A stretch of DNA of 64,000 nucleotides from Iamia sp. SCSIO 61187 (lineage in GTDB: Bacteria > Actinomycetota > Acidimicrobiia > Acidimicrobiales > Iamiaceae). A program made the translations under genes and the position numbers. Positions 1-8,321 of the stretch are shown here, in pieces. The stretch spans positions 5,074,144 to 5,138,143 of the forward strand of contig NZ_CP050948.1 in NCBI RefSeq assembly GCF_019443745.1. The letters are read 5' to 3'. Each line of letters starts with the position of its first letter. Positions within the stretch are counted from its first letter, which is position 1. The notes under the pieces were generated by a model. That model searched no databases and was not told the DNA's origin. It saw only the letters and a list, made by a program, of their open reading frames with translations.

Positions 1-445
1 GCTCGGCCTCGACGTAGAGGTGGCGCGCGGCGGTGAAGGTCGGGACCCACGCGTCGCCGTCGCGGCGGGTGTCCCAGCCGATGTGGTCGGCATGGAGGTG
101 GGTGTGGACCACGAGGTCGACGGCCTCGGCGGTGAACCCGGCGTCGGTGAACCGGGCCCAGAAGGGCCAGTCCTGGTCGTTCCAGAAGGGGAGCTGGAGG
201 CGCTTGCCGTTCCCCACGCACGGGTCGACCACGATCGTCCTGTCCCCGACCTCGACCACGAAGGCCTGGACGGCGAAGGCGATGGTGCCGTCCTCGGCCG
301 CGAAGTCGGGGACGAGCCACGGGATCCGCTGGACCTCGGCGGCCGTGACGCCCGGGAAGAACAGCTCGGTCGGGATCCCGGCCGTCTCGGCCTCGACCAC
401 CCGCGTGATCCGCACCGCCCCCACGTCCCATCGCTGCAGATCCAT
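1..445 (-). CDS. MBL-fold metallo-hydrolase, 3' end cut off by window edge
   Basis: This minus-strand gene starts at ATG 445 and runs off the left edge, so only about 148 N-terminal residues are visible. The zinc-binding signature HTHLHADHIGW, diagnostic of the metallo-beta-lactamase fold, lies at about residues 119-129, preceded by the family's usual beta-strand with a DPCVGNGK loop. The spacing and the tryptophan-rich insert resemble the lactonase or quorum-quenching-like branch of MBL hydrolases, but the substrate cannot be told from this fragment. The second half, with the remaining metal ligands, is outside the window. No strong ribosome-binding site is visible, so the start is fixed mainly by the beginning of homologous-looking sequence. 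Confidence 0.8.
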   Translation of the reverse strand, partial: MDLQRWDVGAVRITRVVEAETAGIPTELFFPGVTAAEVQRIPWLVPDFAAEDGTIAFAVQAFVVEVGDRTIVVDPCVGNGKRLQLPFWNDQDWPFWARFTDAGFTAEAVDLVVHTHLHADHIGWDTRRDGDAWVPTFTAARHLYVEAE

Positions 446-568
446 GCCGCACTCTCGCACCTCGCTCGGGCCCGGCGCCTCTGCGGCGGAGGAGGTCGCC
501 GGTGACCGCCTCGACGTGCCGGGATGCGGTGCGGATGGGCGAGGGTCGGCGTGACCGGTCATCCCCCT

Positions 569-603
569 GGCCGACGGCGTGTGCCTGGCACGATCCGTCG
601 GCC
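569..603. terminator. GTGCCTGGCAC-core hairpin (copy 1)
   Basis: An inverted repeat with nine-base outer arms (569-577 and 595-603) and a five-base inner stem flanks a single T at 586. It begins three bases after the antiporter stop codon, as a terminator would. It has no U-tract, which is usual in GC-rich actinobacteria. It shares its 11-base core with three other hairpins in this window. Confidence 0.55.
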
Positions 604-605
604 GG

Positions 606-1883
606 TCAGGGCAGCGGGCCCTCGAGCTCGAGGTGCTCGCCCTCGGGCGCCTCCTGGCCGGTGGCCCGGCGGTAGGCCCGGACCGCCGCCATCGACGTGA
701 TGGCGTGGCCGAGGACGGAAGCGGCCACCGCCAGGGAGCCGGCCACGAAGATCCGCTCGGCGTCGGCCACGGCGTAGCGCTCCACGTAGGCCAGGTAGTA
801 GATCGCCGCCGCCCCCAGCGGCCCCGACCAGCCGATGAAGGCGGCCGACACCGGTCCCGTCCCGGTCACGACGAGGGCGGGGAAGGCGACGGGGAGGCGC
901 CGGACGACGAAGGTCCACAGGGCGAAGGCGACGCCACCGACCCCCAGCACGGGCCACCACTCGTCGACCGGGAGCACCGTCCCGAAGGCGAGGAACACCA
1001 CGGTCAGGGCCACCTTGGTCACCGAGCGGTGCACGGTGTGGATCGGCTCGCGCAGGTCCTCGGGCAGGCCCTCGCTGAAGAAGAGCCCGGCGACGAAGGC
1101 GGCGAAGATGCCGGACCCACCGAGCAGGTGGGCCAGGCCCAGGACGGTGAGAGCGACCCCCGTGCTGGCCAGGGGGAACCAGTCCTCCTCGGCGAGGCGC
1201 TCGACCCCGGCCACGTCGGTGAGCAGCCGCAGCCCGTAGCCCACCGCCGCGCCGACGACGACAGCGATGCCGATCTCGCGGCCGGCCTCGACCGCCCACT
1301 CGCCGAGCACCTGGCCGCCGTCCGCCGTCGCCCAGAGCCCCGCGAGGAGCACGAAGGGGAGGGCCAGCCCGTCGTTGGCCCCCGCCTCCACCTGGAGGCT
1401 CATCCGGACCCGCCGGGGCAGCGACCGGTTGGGTGTCACGCCGGTGACGAGGGCCGAGGCCACGCCGGGGTCGGTGGGGGTCAGGGTGGCCCCGAGGATG
1501 AGAGCGGCCGACGCCGGCAGGCCGACCAGCAGGCTGGCGCCGACGCTCGTGACCAGCCACATGGCGGGCATGACCACCACGAGCAAGACGACGAGGCGGC
1601 GCCGGTCGGCGCGGAGGTCGTCGGGTCGGGTGCGCAGAGCGATGTCGAACACCGACAGGGAGAGGGCGACGCGGGTCAGCTGCTCGAGGAGCTTCCCCCG
1701 CACCACGACCGACGCCGGGTCGAGCAGGTCGAGGGCGTGGGGTCCGACCACGACCCCGGCGGCCAGGGCCAGGAGGATCGGGCTCAGGGCGTACCGCTTC
1801 ACCACCCGCGACGACAGCCCGAACAGGACCAGGGCGAGGCCGGCGAGGACGAAGACGCGGTCGGCGTGGATCACCGGGCGCAC
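606..1883 (-). CDS. Monovalent cation:proton antiporter (CPA1/NhaP-like)
   Basis: A 425-residue integral membrane protein with about twelve hydrophobic segments, consistent with the Na+/H+ exchanger domain of the CPA1/CPA2 superfamily. It would exchange Na+ or K+ for protons across the cytoplasmic membrane. The region LGATLTPTDPGVASALV contains the TPTDP motif typical of NhaP/CPA1 antiporters, and the later NDGLALPFVLL segment carries the conserved ND pair of the ion path. The start is a GTG at 1883; a second in-frame GTG lies three codons later. The gene ends 34 bases or more clear of its neighbour and lies 34 bases downstream of the ion-channel gene at 1918-2928, so the two are probably co-transcribed and may both serve ion homeostasis. 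Ion preference cannot be read from the sequence. Confidence 0.88.
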   Translation of the reverse strand: MRPVIHADRVFVLAGLALVLFGLSSRVVKRYALSPILLALAAGVVVGPHALDLLDPASVVVRGKLLEQLTRVALSLSVFDIALRTRPDDLRADRRRLVVLLVVVMPAMWLVTSVGASLLVGLPASAALILGATLTPTDPGVASALVTGVTPNRSLPRRVRMSLQVEAGANDGLALPFVLLAGLWATADGGQVLGEWAVEAGREIGIAVVVGAAVGYGLRLLTDVAGVERLAEEDWFPLASTGVALTVLGLAHLLGGSGIFAAFVAGLFFSEGLPEDLREPIHTVHRSVTKVALTVVFLAFGTVLPVDEWWPVLGVGGVAFALWTFVVRRLPVAFPALVVTGTGPVSAAFIGWSGPLGAAAIYYLAYVERYAVADAERIFVAGSLAVAASVLGHAITSMAAVRAYRRATGQEAPEGEHLELEGPLP

Positions 1884-1917
1884 CGCCGGGGCGCCATCGC
1901 GCCGCGGCGCGACGTGG

Positions 1918-2928
1918 TCACGGTGCGCTCGGCTCCTCGGGCGCCGGCCAGCCGTCCTCGGCGAGGAGGGCGGCGAGGAGGGCCCGTCGGGGCTCGCTGG
2001 GCGCCTCGGCCTCGGTGTAGCGGTCGGGGGCCACGGTGGGGACCCCGGCGGCGACGAGCGGGGCCAGGTCGGGCGGCGGGAGCGGTGGGCCCGACGGCGT
2101 CAGGAACGCCGCGCCCAAGGTGTCGAGGAAGCCGGTGATCGCCCGGTCGAGGGGCCCGGTCGCGGCCCGGTCGGGGCGGTCGTCGGCGGCCACGCCGTGG
2201 TCGAGCAGGTGGAGGGCCTGGCTGAGGTTGGCCACGTTGATCGCGGCGGCGCTGTCGGCGGTGCGGCTGTGGAAGTAGTGGAGCACCGGGTAGGCGAGGT
2301 GCTGCTGGCGGATGCTGTGCACCAGCGGGGTGAGGGACACGAGGTGCTGGTCGAGCGAGCCGAACCCGGAGCCCGTCCAGGCGTTGGTGACGATCTCGTG
2401 GGGGGTCGATCCCAGCGACGCCACGGTGCTGGCCAGGCTGCGGCGCTCGGCGGCCGCCGACGCGACGGGGACGAGGTAGGTGATGGCCAAGGTGACGAAG
2501 ACGAGACCGGACGCGGTGGCCATCACGGTGGCGACCTGCCACCAGCCGGTGCCCGGCCGGAGCTCACCGTTGCCCAGGGTGAACACCGTGTAGCCCGTGA
2601 AGTAGAGCCGCTCCACCAGCCCCGCGGGGCGACCGGTCGCGGCGTCGCGCACCGCGCCGTCGGCCGAGGCGAGCACGAGCGCCCACCCGAGGAGGACGAG
2701 ACCCACCCACGTCGCGAACGTGATGAGCACGATCGACACGCCGGCGAAGGTGAGCCGCCGGTGCGAGGGCCACCGTCGGTGGGCGCGGAGGTGGCCCTGC
2801 CAGACCCAGGAGGCGAGGCGACGGGTGACGGGACCGCCACCGCTGCCGGCGGCGATCGTCGTCCAGGTGACGTCGACCAGGGCGACGACGACCAGCGTCA
2901 GACCCACCGGGCGGAGCAGGACCGTCAC
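1918..2928 (-). CDS. Two-TM potassium channel family protein
   Basis: A 336-residue membrane protein with two N-terminal hydrophobic segments, a central pore region and a long soluble C-terminal half. The pore loop reads GYTVFTLGNGELRPG, where TLGNG takes the place of the potassium selectivity filter TxGYG, and is followed by a further TM segment (ATASGLVFVTLAITYLVPV). This is the Ion_trans_2 arrangement. The C-terminal half has no recognised RCK or cyclic-nucleotide-binding motif. It starts at a GTG at 2928 and sits immediately upstream of the CPA1 antiporter. The tyrosine-to-asparagine change in the filter makes ion selectivity uncertain; conduction of K+ is inferred from family membership only. 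Confidence 0.8.
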   Translation of the reverse strand: MTVLLRPVGLTLVVVALVDVTWTTIAAGSGGGPVTRRLASWVWQGHLRAHRRWPSHRRLTFAGVSIVLITFATWVGLVLLGWALVLASADGAVRDAATGRPAGLVERLYFTGYTVFTLGNGELRPGTGWWQVATVMATASGLVFVTLAITYLVPVASAAAERRSLASTVASLGSTPHEIVTNAWTGSGFGSLDQHLVSLTPLVHSIRQQHLAYPVLHYFHSRTADSAAAINVANLSQALHLLDHGVAADDRPDRAATGPLDRAITGFLDTLGAAFLTPSGPPLPPPDLAPLVAAGVPTVAPDRYTEAEAPSEPRRALLAALLAEDGWPAPEEPSAP

Positions 2929-3152
2929 GGGTGACCGGGCGCCGCGCCGGCCGCCTGCGCGCCGGCGTTCCCGCCGGCGTCGCTCGGTGCAGGGTGGTCA
3001 GGGTGCGGCTCCACCGCCGAGGCGCCTTCCCGATCCGCCTCCTCGGAAACCCGAGGTGATCGGGGCGGCGGCGCAGCGCGACGATCCGCCCGGTCCGCCA
3101 CGTCGGCGTCTCGCCGCTGCGCCCCTCCGGACGAACGCGGCCCGCAGCTGCG

Positions 3153-5174
3153 CTAGCAGCGGCCGTCGCTGCGGCCCCGGTTGGGGGCGAGGGTGAGCGC
3201 CACCTCGGCCTCCACCCGCCGACGGGCACGTTCCCACCGCTCCAGCGAGCGCGACACATCGGCGGGCACCGCGACGAGGCCCAGGTCCCGCAGCCCTCGG
3301 AGGTACTGGACCAGACCGCGCGACGGGTCCTCGGCGGCGATGAGGACGCGACGCAGATCCTCGCGGATGGCCTCAGGGGCCCCGTCCCGCACCGCGTCGG
3401 GGATCTGCACGACCCCGGCCTCGAGCGCTCGGCCGACGAGCTCGGCCTCGTCGGCCATCTCGGCGCGCGCCGACCCGGACGACCGGGCGGCGGCGACCTC
3501 GAGGTCACCGGGCCGGCGCTGCTCGATCCCGAACCCGGTCTCGAGGTGGAGCCGCCAGGGGGCACTGCCGTCCTCGCAGCGATCGCGGCCGAAGCGACGG
3601 AGGTCCACGCCGGTACCCCTGTCGAAGGTGAACTCGATGCCCCTGCGCTGGAGCTCCCCCAGGAACGTGTACCGGTGCGGGCTGAGAGAGCTGCCTCGGG
3701 AGAAGTCGATGACGATCGGGCCGTCGACGTCGAGCCTGTCGAGGCTGTCGCCCAGCTCTCGCAGCAGCTCCTGGGCGACGGGACGTTCGGCGAAGGCCTC
3801 CCTGCTCTCGATCGGCATGCCGGCGTCGGACCACACCATGGTCCCGGCGAGGATCGCCATCGCCACCAGCGCCACGGGCGCCACCCGCCGGCGAGACCAC
3901 CCGCCCCGCGGCACCAGCGGAGCGACCGCCAGACCGATGGCCGTGGTGGCCAGGATCGCGATCGGCCACATCCAGTAGTAGTTCTGCGGGGCGAGGATCC
4001 CCCCGAAGGAGGGCGGGAGCTTGATCGCGGCGTAGAACCCACCGATCAGGGCGGTGGACGCCACCGCGACCATCGCCACATCGTGCGCCCGCCGCCGGAC
4101 CGTCCAGGCCGTCGCCCCGAGGATCACCGCCCACGCCGCCAGCGCAAGCCACTCCGACGCCGAGGCCGGCGTCCCGGGCGTGACCAGCCTGACGGCGAAC
4201 TCACCCATGCTCCCCGGCAGCCAGAACGGTGGCAGGAGCACGTGCGAGGTCATGCTGACCGCGCTCTGGAGGCCGCCACCTCCCTCCCTGATGTCGTCTC
4301 GGAAGAGGACCCCGCTGAGGTTGCCGATGCCGAACAGCTGGTCCCAGATCGGCTGGGCCCAGCACACGAGGCCCACCAGAGCCGCCAGCGCGACGGTGCG
4401 CACGGTTCGACGCTCGAACCAGTGGCCGTGCGTCGCGCGGGCGAGGGCGACGGTGGACACCGCCACCACCGCCACCGTCGGGTAGGCGTAGGAGAGGTGC
4501 GTCTGGAGGATGATGCTGGCCACGACGACTGTGGCGGGAAGGGCCCACAGACGCCCCGCCCACAGCGCGACGCAGAGCCAGAGCAGGCACCAGAAGGGCA
4601 TGATCAGCGCGAACTGCTGTCGGGCCTGGAGCAGGGCGATGGCTCCCATGGACGCCTCGAGGGCGACGGTCCCGGCCATGGCGGTGAGGGCGCCCGTGGA
4701 GGGCCGGAGCGCCCGGGCCGTCGCCCACACCACGATGACGAACGCCGCGTTCCACGCCCCGAGCCCGACCGCCGCACCCCAGTACGGGTCGAGCCGCGTG
4801 AACGGAGCGATGAGGATCTGGTTGAGGGAGCCGAGGTTGTTCAGCTGGCCGTCGACCCCACCGGACCCGCTGCTCCAGTGGCCGATCAGCGGGTGGTGGT
4901 CGGTCAGGACGTCGCGCGACCTGATCACGATCTGGCCGGAGTCGCTGAGCGGCACCCATCGCACGACGATCGCCCAGACCACGACGGCGACGATGGGGGC
5001 GAGCGCCACCCCGAGCGCAGCCCACTCGATCCCGCTGACGCCAGGTCGCGTGGGCGGGAGACGGTCGGGTGTGCCGGCCGGTGCGGCCGGCGGAGGCGCG
5101 ATCTCGGTGCCGAGCATGGCGGTCGGCGGCCCTCCTTCGGATCCGCTGGAACGTTCGCCGCCGCTCCGCAGCAT
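3153..5174 (-). CDS. Large polytopic membrane protein, function unknown
   Basis: A 673-residue protein with a proline-rich cytoplasmic N-terminus, about ten to twelve hydrophobic helices up to about residue 450, and a soluble, charged C-terminal domain of about 220 residues. An acidic DSGQ motif follows the first TM segment. The general layout (first loop with acidic residues, many TM helices, soluble tail) resembles GT-C-fold glycosyltransferases or related lipid-linked-sugar enzymes, but no specific family motif was recognised, so this is only a suggestion. The ATG at 5174 is preceded by GGAGG; an in-frame ATG at residue 20 is an alternative. About 220 bases without a gene separate it from the channel gene, and it appears to be transcribed alone. 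Confidence 0.7.
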   Translation of the reverse strand: MLRSGGERSSGSEGGPPTAMLGTEIAPPPAAPAGTPDRLPPTRPGVSGIEWAALGVALAPIVAVVVWAIVVRWVPLSDSGQIVIRSRDVLTDHHPLIGHWSSGSGGVDGQLNNLGSLNQILIAPFTRLDPYWGAAVGLGAWNAAFVIVVWATARALRPSTGALTAMAGTVALEASMGAIALLQARQQFALIMPFWCLLWLCVALWAGRLWALPATVVVASIILQTHLSYAYPTVAVVAVSTVALARATHGHWFERRTVRTVALAALVGLVCWAQPIWDQLFGIGNLSGVLFRDDIREGGGGLQSAVSMTSHVLLPPFWLPGSMGEFAVRLVTPGTPASASEWLALAAWAVILGATAWTVRRRAHDVAMVAVASTALIGGFYAAIKLPPSFGGILAPQNYYWMWPIAILATTAIGLAVAPLVPRGGWSRRRVAPVALVAMAILAGTMVWSDAGMPIESREAFAERPVAQELLRELGDSLDRLDVDGPIVIDFSRGSSLSPHRYTFLGELQRRGIEFTFDRGTGVDLRRFGRDRCEDGSAPWRLHLETGFGIEQRRPGDLEVAAARSSGSARAEMADEAELVGRALEAGVVQIPDAVRDGAPEAIREDLRRVLIAAEDPSRGLVQYLRGLRDLGLVAVPADVSRSLERWERARRRVEAEVALTLAPNRGRSDGRC

Positions 5175-5290
5175 CCGCCTCCGCGCCGAGGGTGATGGCC
5201 TCTCACTCCGATGGGGGTGGCAGGAGGGGGCGTCGGCCGCCGCCGGTCAGGACGGGGCTCGACACCCCCTCGAGCCCCTGCGTGCCGTGC

Positions 5291-5378
5291 TGGCGGAGCG
5301 GGGGGGATTCGAACCCCCGGGGCCGTGAAGCCCGGTCGCTTTCAAGGCGACTGCATTCGTCCGCTCTGCCACCGCTCC
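5291..5378 (-). tRNA. tRNA-Ser (anticodon UGA), CCA encoded
   Basis: The minus strand folds as a class II tRNA. The acceptor arm GGAGCGG (from 5378) pairs with CCGCTCC (5301-5295), followed by G and an encoded CCA (5293-5291). The anticodon stem GTCGC/GCGAC encloses the loop CTTGAAA with anticodon TGA. A long variable arm and a T-loop GGTTCGAATCC are present. It decodes UCA and wobble UCN codons. The first 37 bases overlap the 3' end of the fucosidase reading frame. Confidence 0.95.
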
Positions 5379-6820
5379 GCCTCGGAGCGTAGGCCGATCC
5401 GCACGGCGTGGGCGGCCGCGGGCGGGACGTCGTGGGGCCAGGCGAGGACGAGGTCGTGGCCCCACGCCGTCGCGGTGAGGTCGCCGTGGCCGAGCAGCGT
5501 CACCGGTCGCTCGGCCAGGGGGGCGAGGCCCGGCAGGGTCACCGCCGCCCCCGACGGGGTGGCGAGCAGCACGGCGTAGAGCGCGCCGTCGCGCTGGGTG
5601 AACCGCACGTCGACGCCCTCCTCGGTGGTGCCCGCCGCCTCCACCCAGGGCCGGGTGCCCACCAGGGCCTCGCCGGCGACGTCCATCCACCCGCCGAGGG
5701 CGCCGAGCCTGGTGGCCTCCCGGGCGAGGATCGTGCCGTCGGCGTCGGGGCCCACGTTGAGCAGCAGGTTGCCGTTCTTGGCGACCATGTCGACCAGGCT
5801 GCGGACCAGGTCGTCGGGGTCGATCAGGCGGTCGTCGGGCTCGGCCCGGTTGTACCCGAAGGCGGCCCCCATCCCCCGGGTCGCCTCCCACCGGTGGTCG
5901 GTGGCGGCCGGCGGCGAGTCGTACTCGGGCGTGCGGAAGTCGGCGAGCGGGTGCCCGGGCGCCGAGCCGGTCTCGGGCAGCCGGGGCAGGGCGGCCCGGA
6001 CGGTGGCGTTGACCGCGCTCCGCACACGCGGCCGCTGCAGCCCCGGCGGCGGTGGGCGCCAGCGGTCGTTGATCGTCCCGTCGGGGACCCGCCGGAGGTA
6101 GTCGACGAGGAACGCCCGCAGGTCGAACCCGGCGGGCGCGCCGATGTCGCTCCACACCACGCTGGGCTCGTAGCGGTCGACGAGCTCGCGCAGGTGGGCG
6201 TCGACGTAGGCGACGTAGCCGGGGTCGCTCGGGATGCAGGCCAGGCCGTCGGCCGGCTCCCGGATGGGCAGGTCCTCCCAGGTCCAGTCGAGGCCCACGG
6301 AGTAGTACGTGCCGAAGCGCAGTCCCCGGCGGCGCACGGCCGCCGCCAGCTCGCCGACGACGTCCCGCGGCGCGTGCCACCCCGGGCGGCGGGGGTTGGG
6401 CACGTCGCTGGGCCAGAGCAGGTAGCCGTCGTGGTGCTTGGTGACGAGGACGACGTAGCCGGCCCCGGACCGGGCGAAGCGGTCGGCCCAGGCGTCGGGG
6501 TCCCAGGCGTCGAGGCCGGCCTCGAACGGCACCCGGAAGTCCTCGTAGGGCGCGTCGCCGTAGGTCGCGGCGTGGTGGCGCGCCGTCGGGCTGCCGGGGA
6601 TGCGGAGGGCGTTGGCGTACCACTCGGCGTAGGGCAGCTGGGCGCCGAGGTCGCCCGGCCGCTGGCGCAGCAGGTCGAGCATGGTCTGGCCGGGGGGCAG
6701 CACCGGCGCCCAGGCGGGGACCGAGAACAGCCCCCAGTGGACGAAGATCCCGAGCTTGGCGTCGTCGAACCACGGCGGCGTCCGGTGCCCCGGGATCCGC
6801 TGGTCGCGTCGTCGGCTCAT
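5342..6820 (-). CDS. Alpha-L-fucosidase, glycoside hydrolase family 29
   Basis: A 492-residue GH29 enzyme predicted to hydrolyse terminal alpha-L-fucose. The N-terminal catalytic barrel begins WFDDAKLGIFVHWG, the hallmark of the family, and continues with VLVTKHHDGYLLW. The catalytic nucleophile is probably the Asp in VVWSDIGAP. The C-terminal part, with MVAKNGNLLLNVGPDADG and a beta-sandwich, is also typical. No signal peptide is seen, so it is probably cytoplasmic. ATG 6820 is preceded by AGGGGGG eight bases upstream. The last 12 codons run into the tRNA-Ser gene, and the TGA stop coincides with the tRNA anticodon triplet. The family's substrate range is broad, so activity on other fucosides cannot be excluded. 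Confidence 0.9.
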   Translation of the reverse strand: MSRRRDQRIPGHRTPPWFDDAKLGIFVHWGLFSVPAWAPVLPPGQTMLDLLRQRPGDLGAQLPYAEWYANALRIPGSPTARHHAATYGDAPYEDFRVPFEAGLDAWDPDAWADRFARSGAGYVVLVTKHHDGYLLWPSDVPNPRRPGWHAPRDVVGELAAAVRRRGLRFGTYYSVGLDWTWEDLPIREPADGLACIPSDPGYVAYVDAHLRELVDRYEPSVVWSDIGAPAGFDLRAFLVDYLRRVPDGTINDRWRPPPPGLQRPRVRSAVNATVRAALPRLPETGSAPGHPLADFRTPEYDSPPAATDHRWEATRGMGAAFGYNRAEPDDRLIDPDDLVRSLVDMVAKNGNLLLNVGPDADGTILAREATRLGALGGWMDVAGEALVGTRPWVEAAGTTEEGVDVRFTQRDGALYAVLLATPSGAAVTLPGLAPLAERPVTLLGHGDLTATAWGHDLVLAWPHDVPPAAAHAVRIGLRSEAERWQSGRMQSP

Positions 6821-6881
6821 GTGGCAACCCCCCTGTCGGTGTCGATCGGGGTGGATGCTGCCCCATCGCCGGAGGCGGGCG

Positions 6882-6908
6882 CACGGATGGTGCCTGGCAC
6901 CGTCCGTG
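6882..6908. terminator. GTGCCTGGCAC-core hairpin (copy 2)
   Basis: Thirteen-base arms (6882-6894 and 6896-6908) around a single T differ only at one T/C position, which still pairs as G-U on one strand. The hairpin sits three bases beyond the desaturase stop codon and about 60 bases before the fucosidase start, fitting a terminator for the desaturase. Confidence 0.6.
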
Positions 6909-6911
6909 GGG

Positions 6912-7904
6912 TCAGGCCGGGCGGGGGACCTCGTCGCCGGCGGCGAGCGAGCGCCACAGGGCGAGGTAGCTGGGGTGCTCGAGCTCGTCGGGGACCCAGC
7001 CGCTGGCCCGCAGCTCACGGTGCATCTGCGGCAGGTTCCGCCACGGCACGCCCATGTCGACGTGGTGGGCCAGGTGCCAGCCGATGTTGTACGGGACCAG
7101 GAAGAAGCGCGACACCAGGTGCTGGCGGACGGTGTGGGTGGTCCGCCGCCTGTCCCTCGACCGCTCCATGCCGCCGTGCTCGGCGATGGCCCGCAGCCGG
7201 TTGATGACCCGCCACTCGGTCATCCACGGCACGAACCACAGCAGGTACAGCTCGGGCCGGCCGAGGACGGTGGCGACGACGACGAAGCCGGCCTGGACGA
7301 CCAGGATCCGCCGGGCGTGGGTGCCGAACTCCTTCATCCGGGCCCCCCGGATGAGCGAGCGCAGGTTCTTCCAGCCGCTCTTGCCCAGGGCGTCCCGGGT
7401 GAGCTTGCGGCGCAGCGACGCCCGGCTCACCGGGTAGCCCACGTAGAGGTTCATGTCGGGCTCGTGGGGGCCGAACTCCTCCTTGTGGTGGGCGATGTGG
7501 CCCCGGCGGTACAGGTCGGTGGAGATGAAGCCCGGGTAGCCCACGATCCAGCGCCCGACCCAGTCGTTGACCCGCTTGTTGGGGAACAGGAGCCGGTGGG
7601 CGGCCTCGTGCGAGAGGGCGGCGAAGGCGGCGTGGGTGCGGCCCATCCACACGAAGGCGACCAGGTACGCCAGCGGGTGGCCGATCCAGGCGGCGAGGGC
7701 GATGAGCCCGACGGACTGGGCGTAGACGCTGGCCACGGCGGCCACGTTGCGGGCGACCGGGATGCGGCGCAGCTCGGCCCGGACCTCGGGGACGGCCTTC
7801 CCGGTGATGCCGAGCCGCTCGGTCGGGAGGACGTCGGGCAGCAGGTCGGGCGCGGGGACCATCGTCGGACGGTCCACGACGGGCGGAGCGGTGGGTGCGG
7901 CCAC
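6912..7904 (-). CDS. Membrane fatty acid desaturase
   Basis: A 330-residue di-iron membrane desaturase that would introduce a double bond into an acyl chain using O2 and reduced ferredoxin. The three histidine boxes are visible: HEAAH near residue 99, HIAHH near 135, and HLAHH near 283, with a further AEHGG motif. Two hydrophobic hairpins separate them. The start is GTG 7904, six bases after a TAAGAT box, so the transcript is probably leaderless. It is divergent from a thioredoxin-like [2Fe-2S] protein gene starting 78 bases away, which could be an electron donor, although that is only proximity. It might alternatively be a hydroxylase or sterol-type di-iron enzyme. Confidence 0.88.
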   Translation of the reverse strand: MAAPTAPPVVDRPTMVPAPDLLPDVLPTERLGITGKAVPEVRAELRRIPVARNVAAVASVYAQSVGLIALAAWIGHPLAYLVAFVWMGRTHAAFAALSHEAAHRLLFPNKRVNDWVGRWIVGYPGFISTDLYRRGHIAHHKEEFGPHEPDMNLYVGYPVSRASLRRKLTRDALGKSGWKNLRSLIRGARMKEFGTHARRILVVQAGFVVVATVLGRPELYLLWFVPWMTEWRVINRLRAIAEHGGMERSRDRRRTTHTVRQHLVSRFFLVPYNIGWHLAHHVDMGVPWRNLPQMHRELRASGWVPDELEHPSYLALWRSLAAGDEVPRPA

Positions 7905-7910
7905 GCCCCG

Positions 7911-7916
7911 ATCTTA
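7911..7916 (-). promoter_or_regulatory. Leaderless -10 box (TAAGAT) of desaturase
   Basis: TAAGAT on the minus strand ends six bases before GTG 7904, the spacing expected when transcription starts at the start codon. No Shine-Dalgarno sequence fits between them. Confidence 0.5.
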
Positions 7917-7967
7917 CAGTTCGGGATCGCTCGTCGCCACCCCGTAATGGCGTTCGGCCCGGCCCCG

Positions 7968-7973
7968 TATGCT
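7968..7973 (+). promoter_or_regulatory. Leaderless -10 box (TATGCT) of ferredoxin-like gene
   Basis: TATGCT ends nine bases before ATG 7983, with no ribosome-binding site between, matching the TANNNT leaderless pattern seen at many genes here. Confidence 0.5.
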
Positions 7974-7982
7974 GGTCCGCCC

Positions 7983-8321
7983 ATGGCCGTCGATCCCCCC
8001 GACCCCGCCGGCGACGGCACCCGCGTCGTGCGCCGGCCCTGGCGCTCGGCGCTGGTGCTGGTGTGCCGCGAGTGCGACGGAACCCGGGGCTTCGGACCCA
8101 AGCAGGTCCGCAAGGCGCTCAAGGCCGACGCCAAGGCGCACCTGCCGGCCAAGGCGGTGCGGGTCGCCTCGGTGAGCTGCCTCGACGTGTGCCCCAAGCG
8201 GGCCGTGACCGTCGCCGTGGTCGGCGTGGGCGAGACGGCGGTGACGATCAGCGACCGCGCCGGCGCGGCCCGGCTGGTGGACCGCCTGGGTCGGGCGATC
8301 GTCGCCGACGGCGGCGCGTGA
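7983..8321 (+). CDS. Thioredoxin-like (2Fe-2S) ferredoxin domain protein
   Basis: A 112-residue protein with the Cys pattern of thioredoxin-like [2Fe-2S] proteins: CRECD near residue 28 and SCLDVCPK near residue 64. In that family four cysteines hold the cluster; here three are clear (two in the second motif, one or more in the first). It would act as a small cytoplasmic electron carrier or cluster protein. It starts at ATG 7983 and its stop overlaps the GTG of the PaaX-family regulator (GTGA), so both are translated from one transcript. The divergent desaturase is a conceivable partner. An alternative is a (2Fe-2S)-containing redox sensor. Confidence 0.65.
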   Translation: MAVDPPDPAGDGTRVVRRPWRSALVLVCRECDGTRGFGPKQVRKALKADAKAHLPAKAVRVASVSCLDVCPKRAVTVAVVGVGETAVTISDRAGAARLVDRLGRAIVADGGA

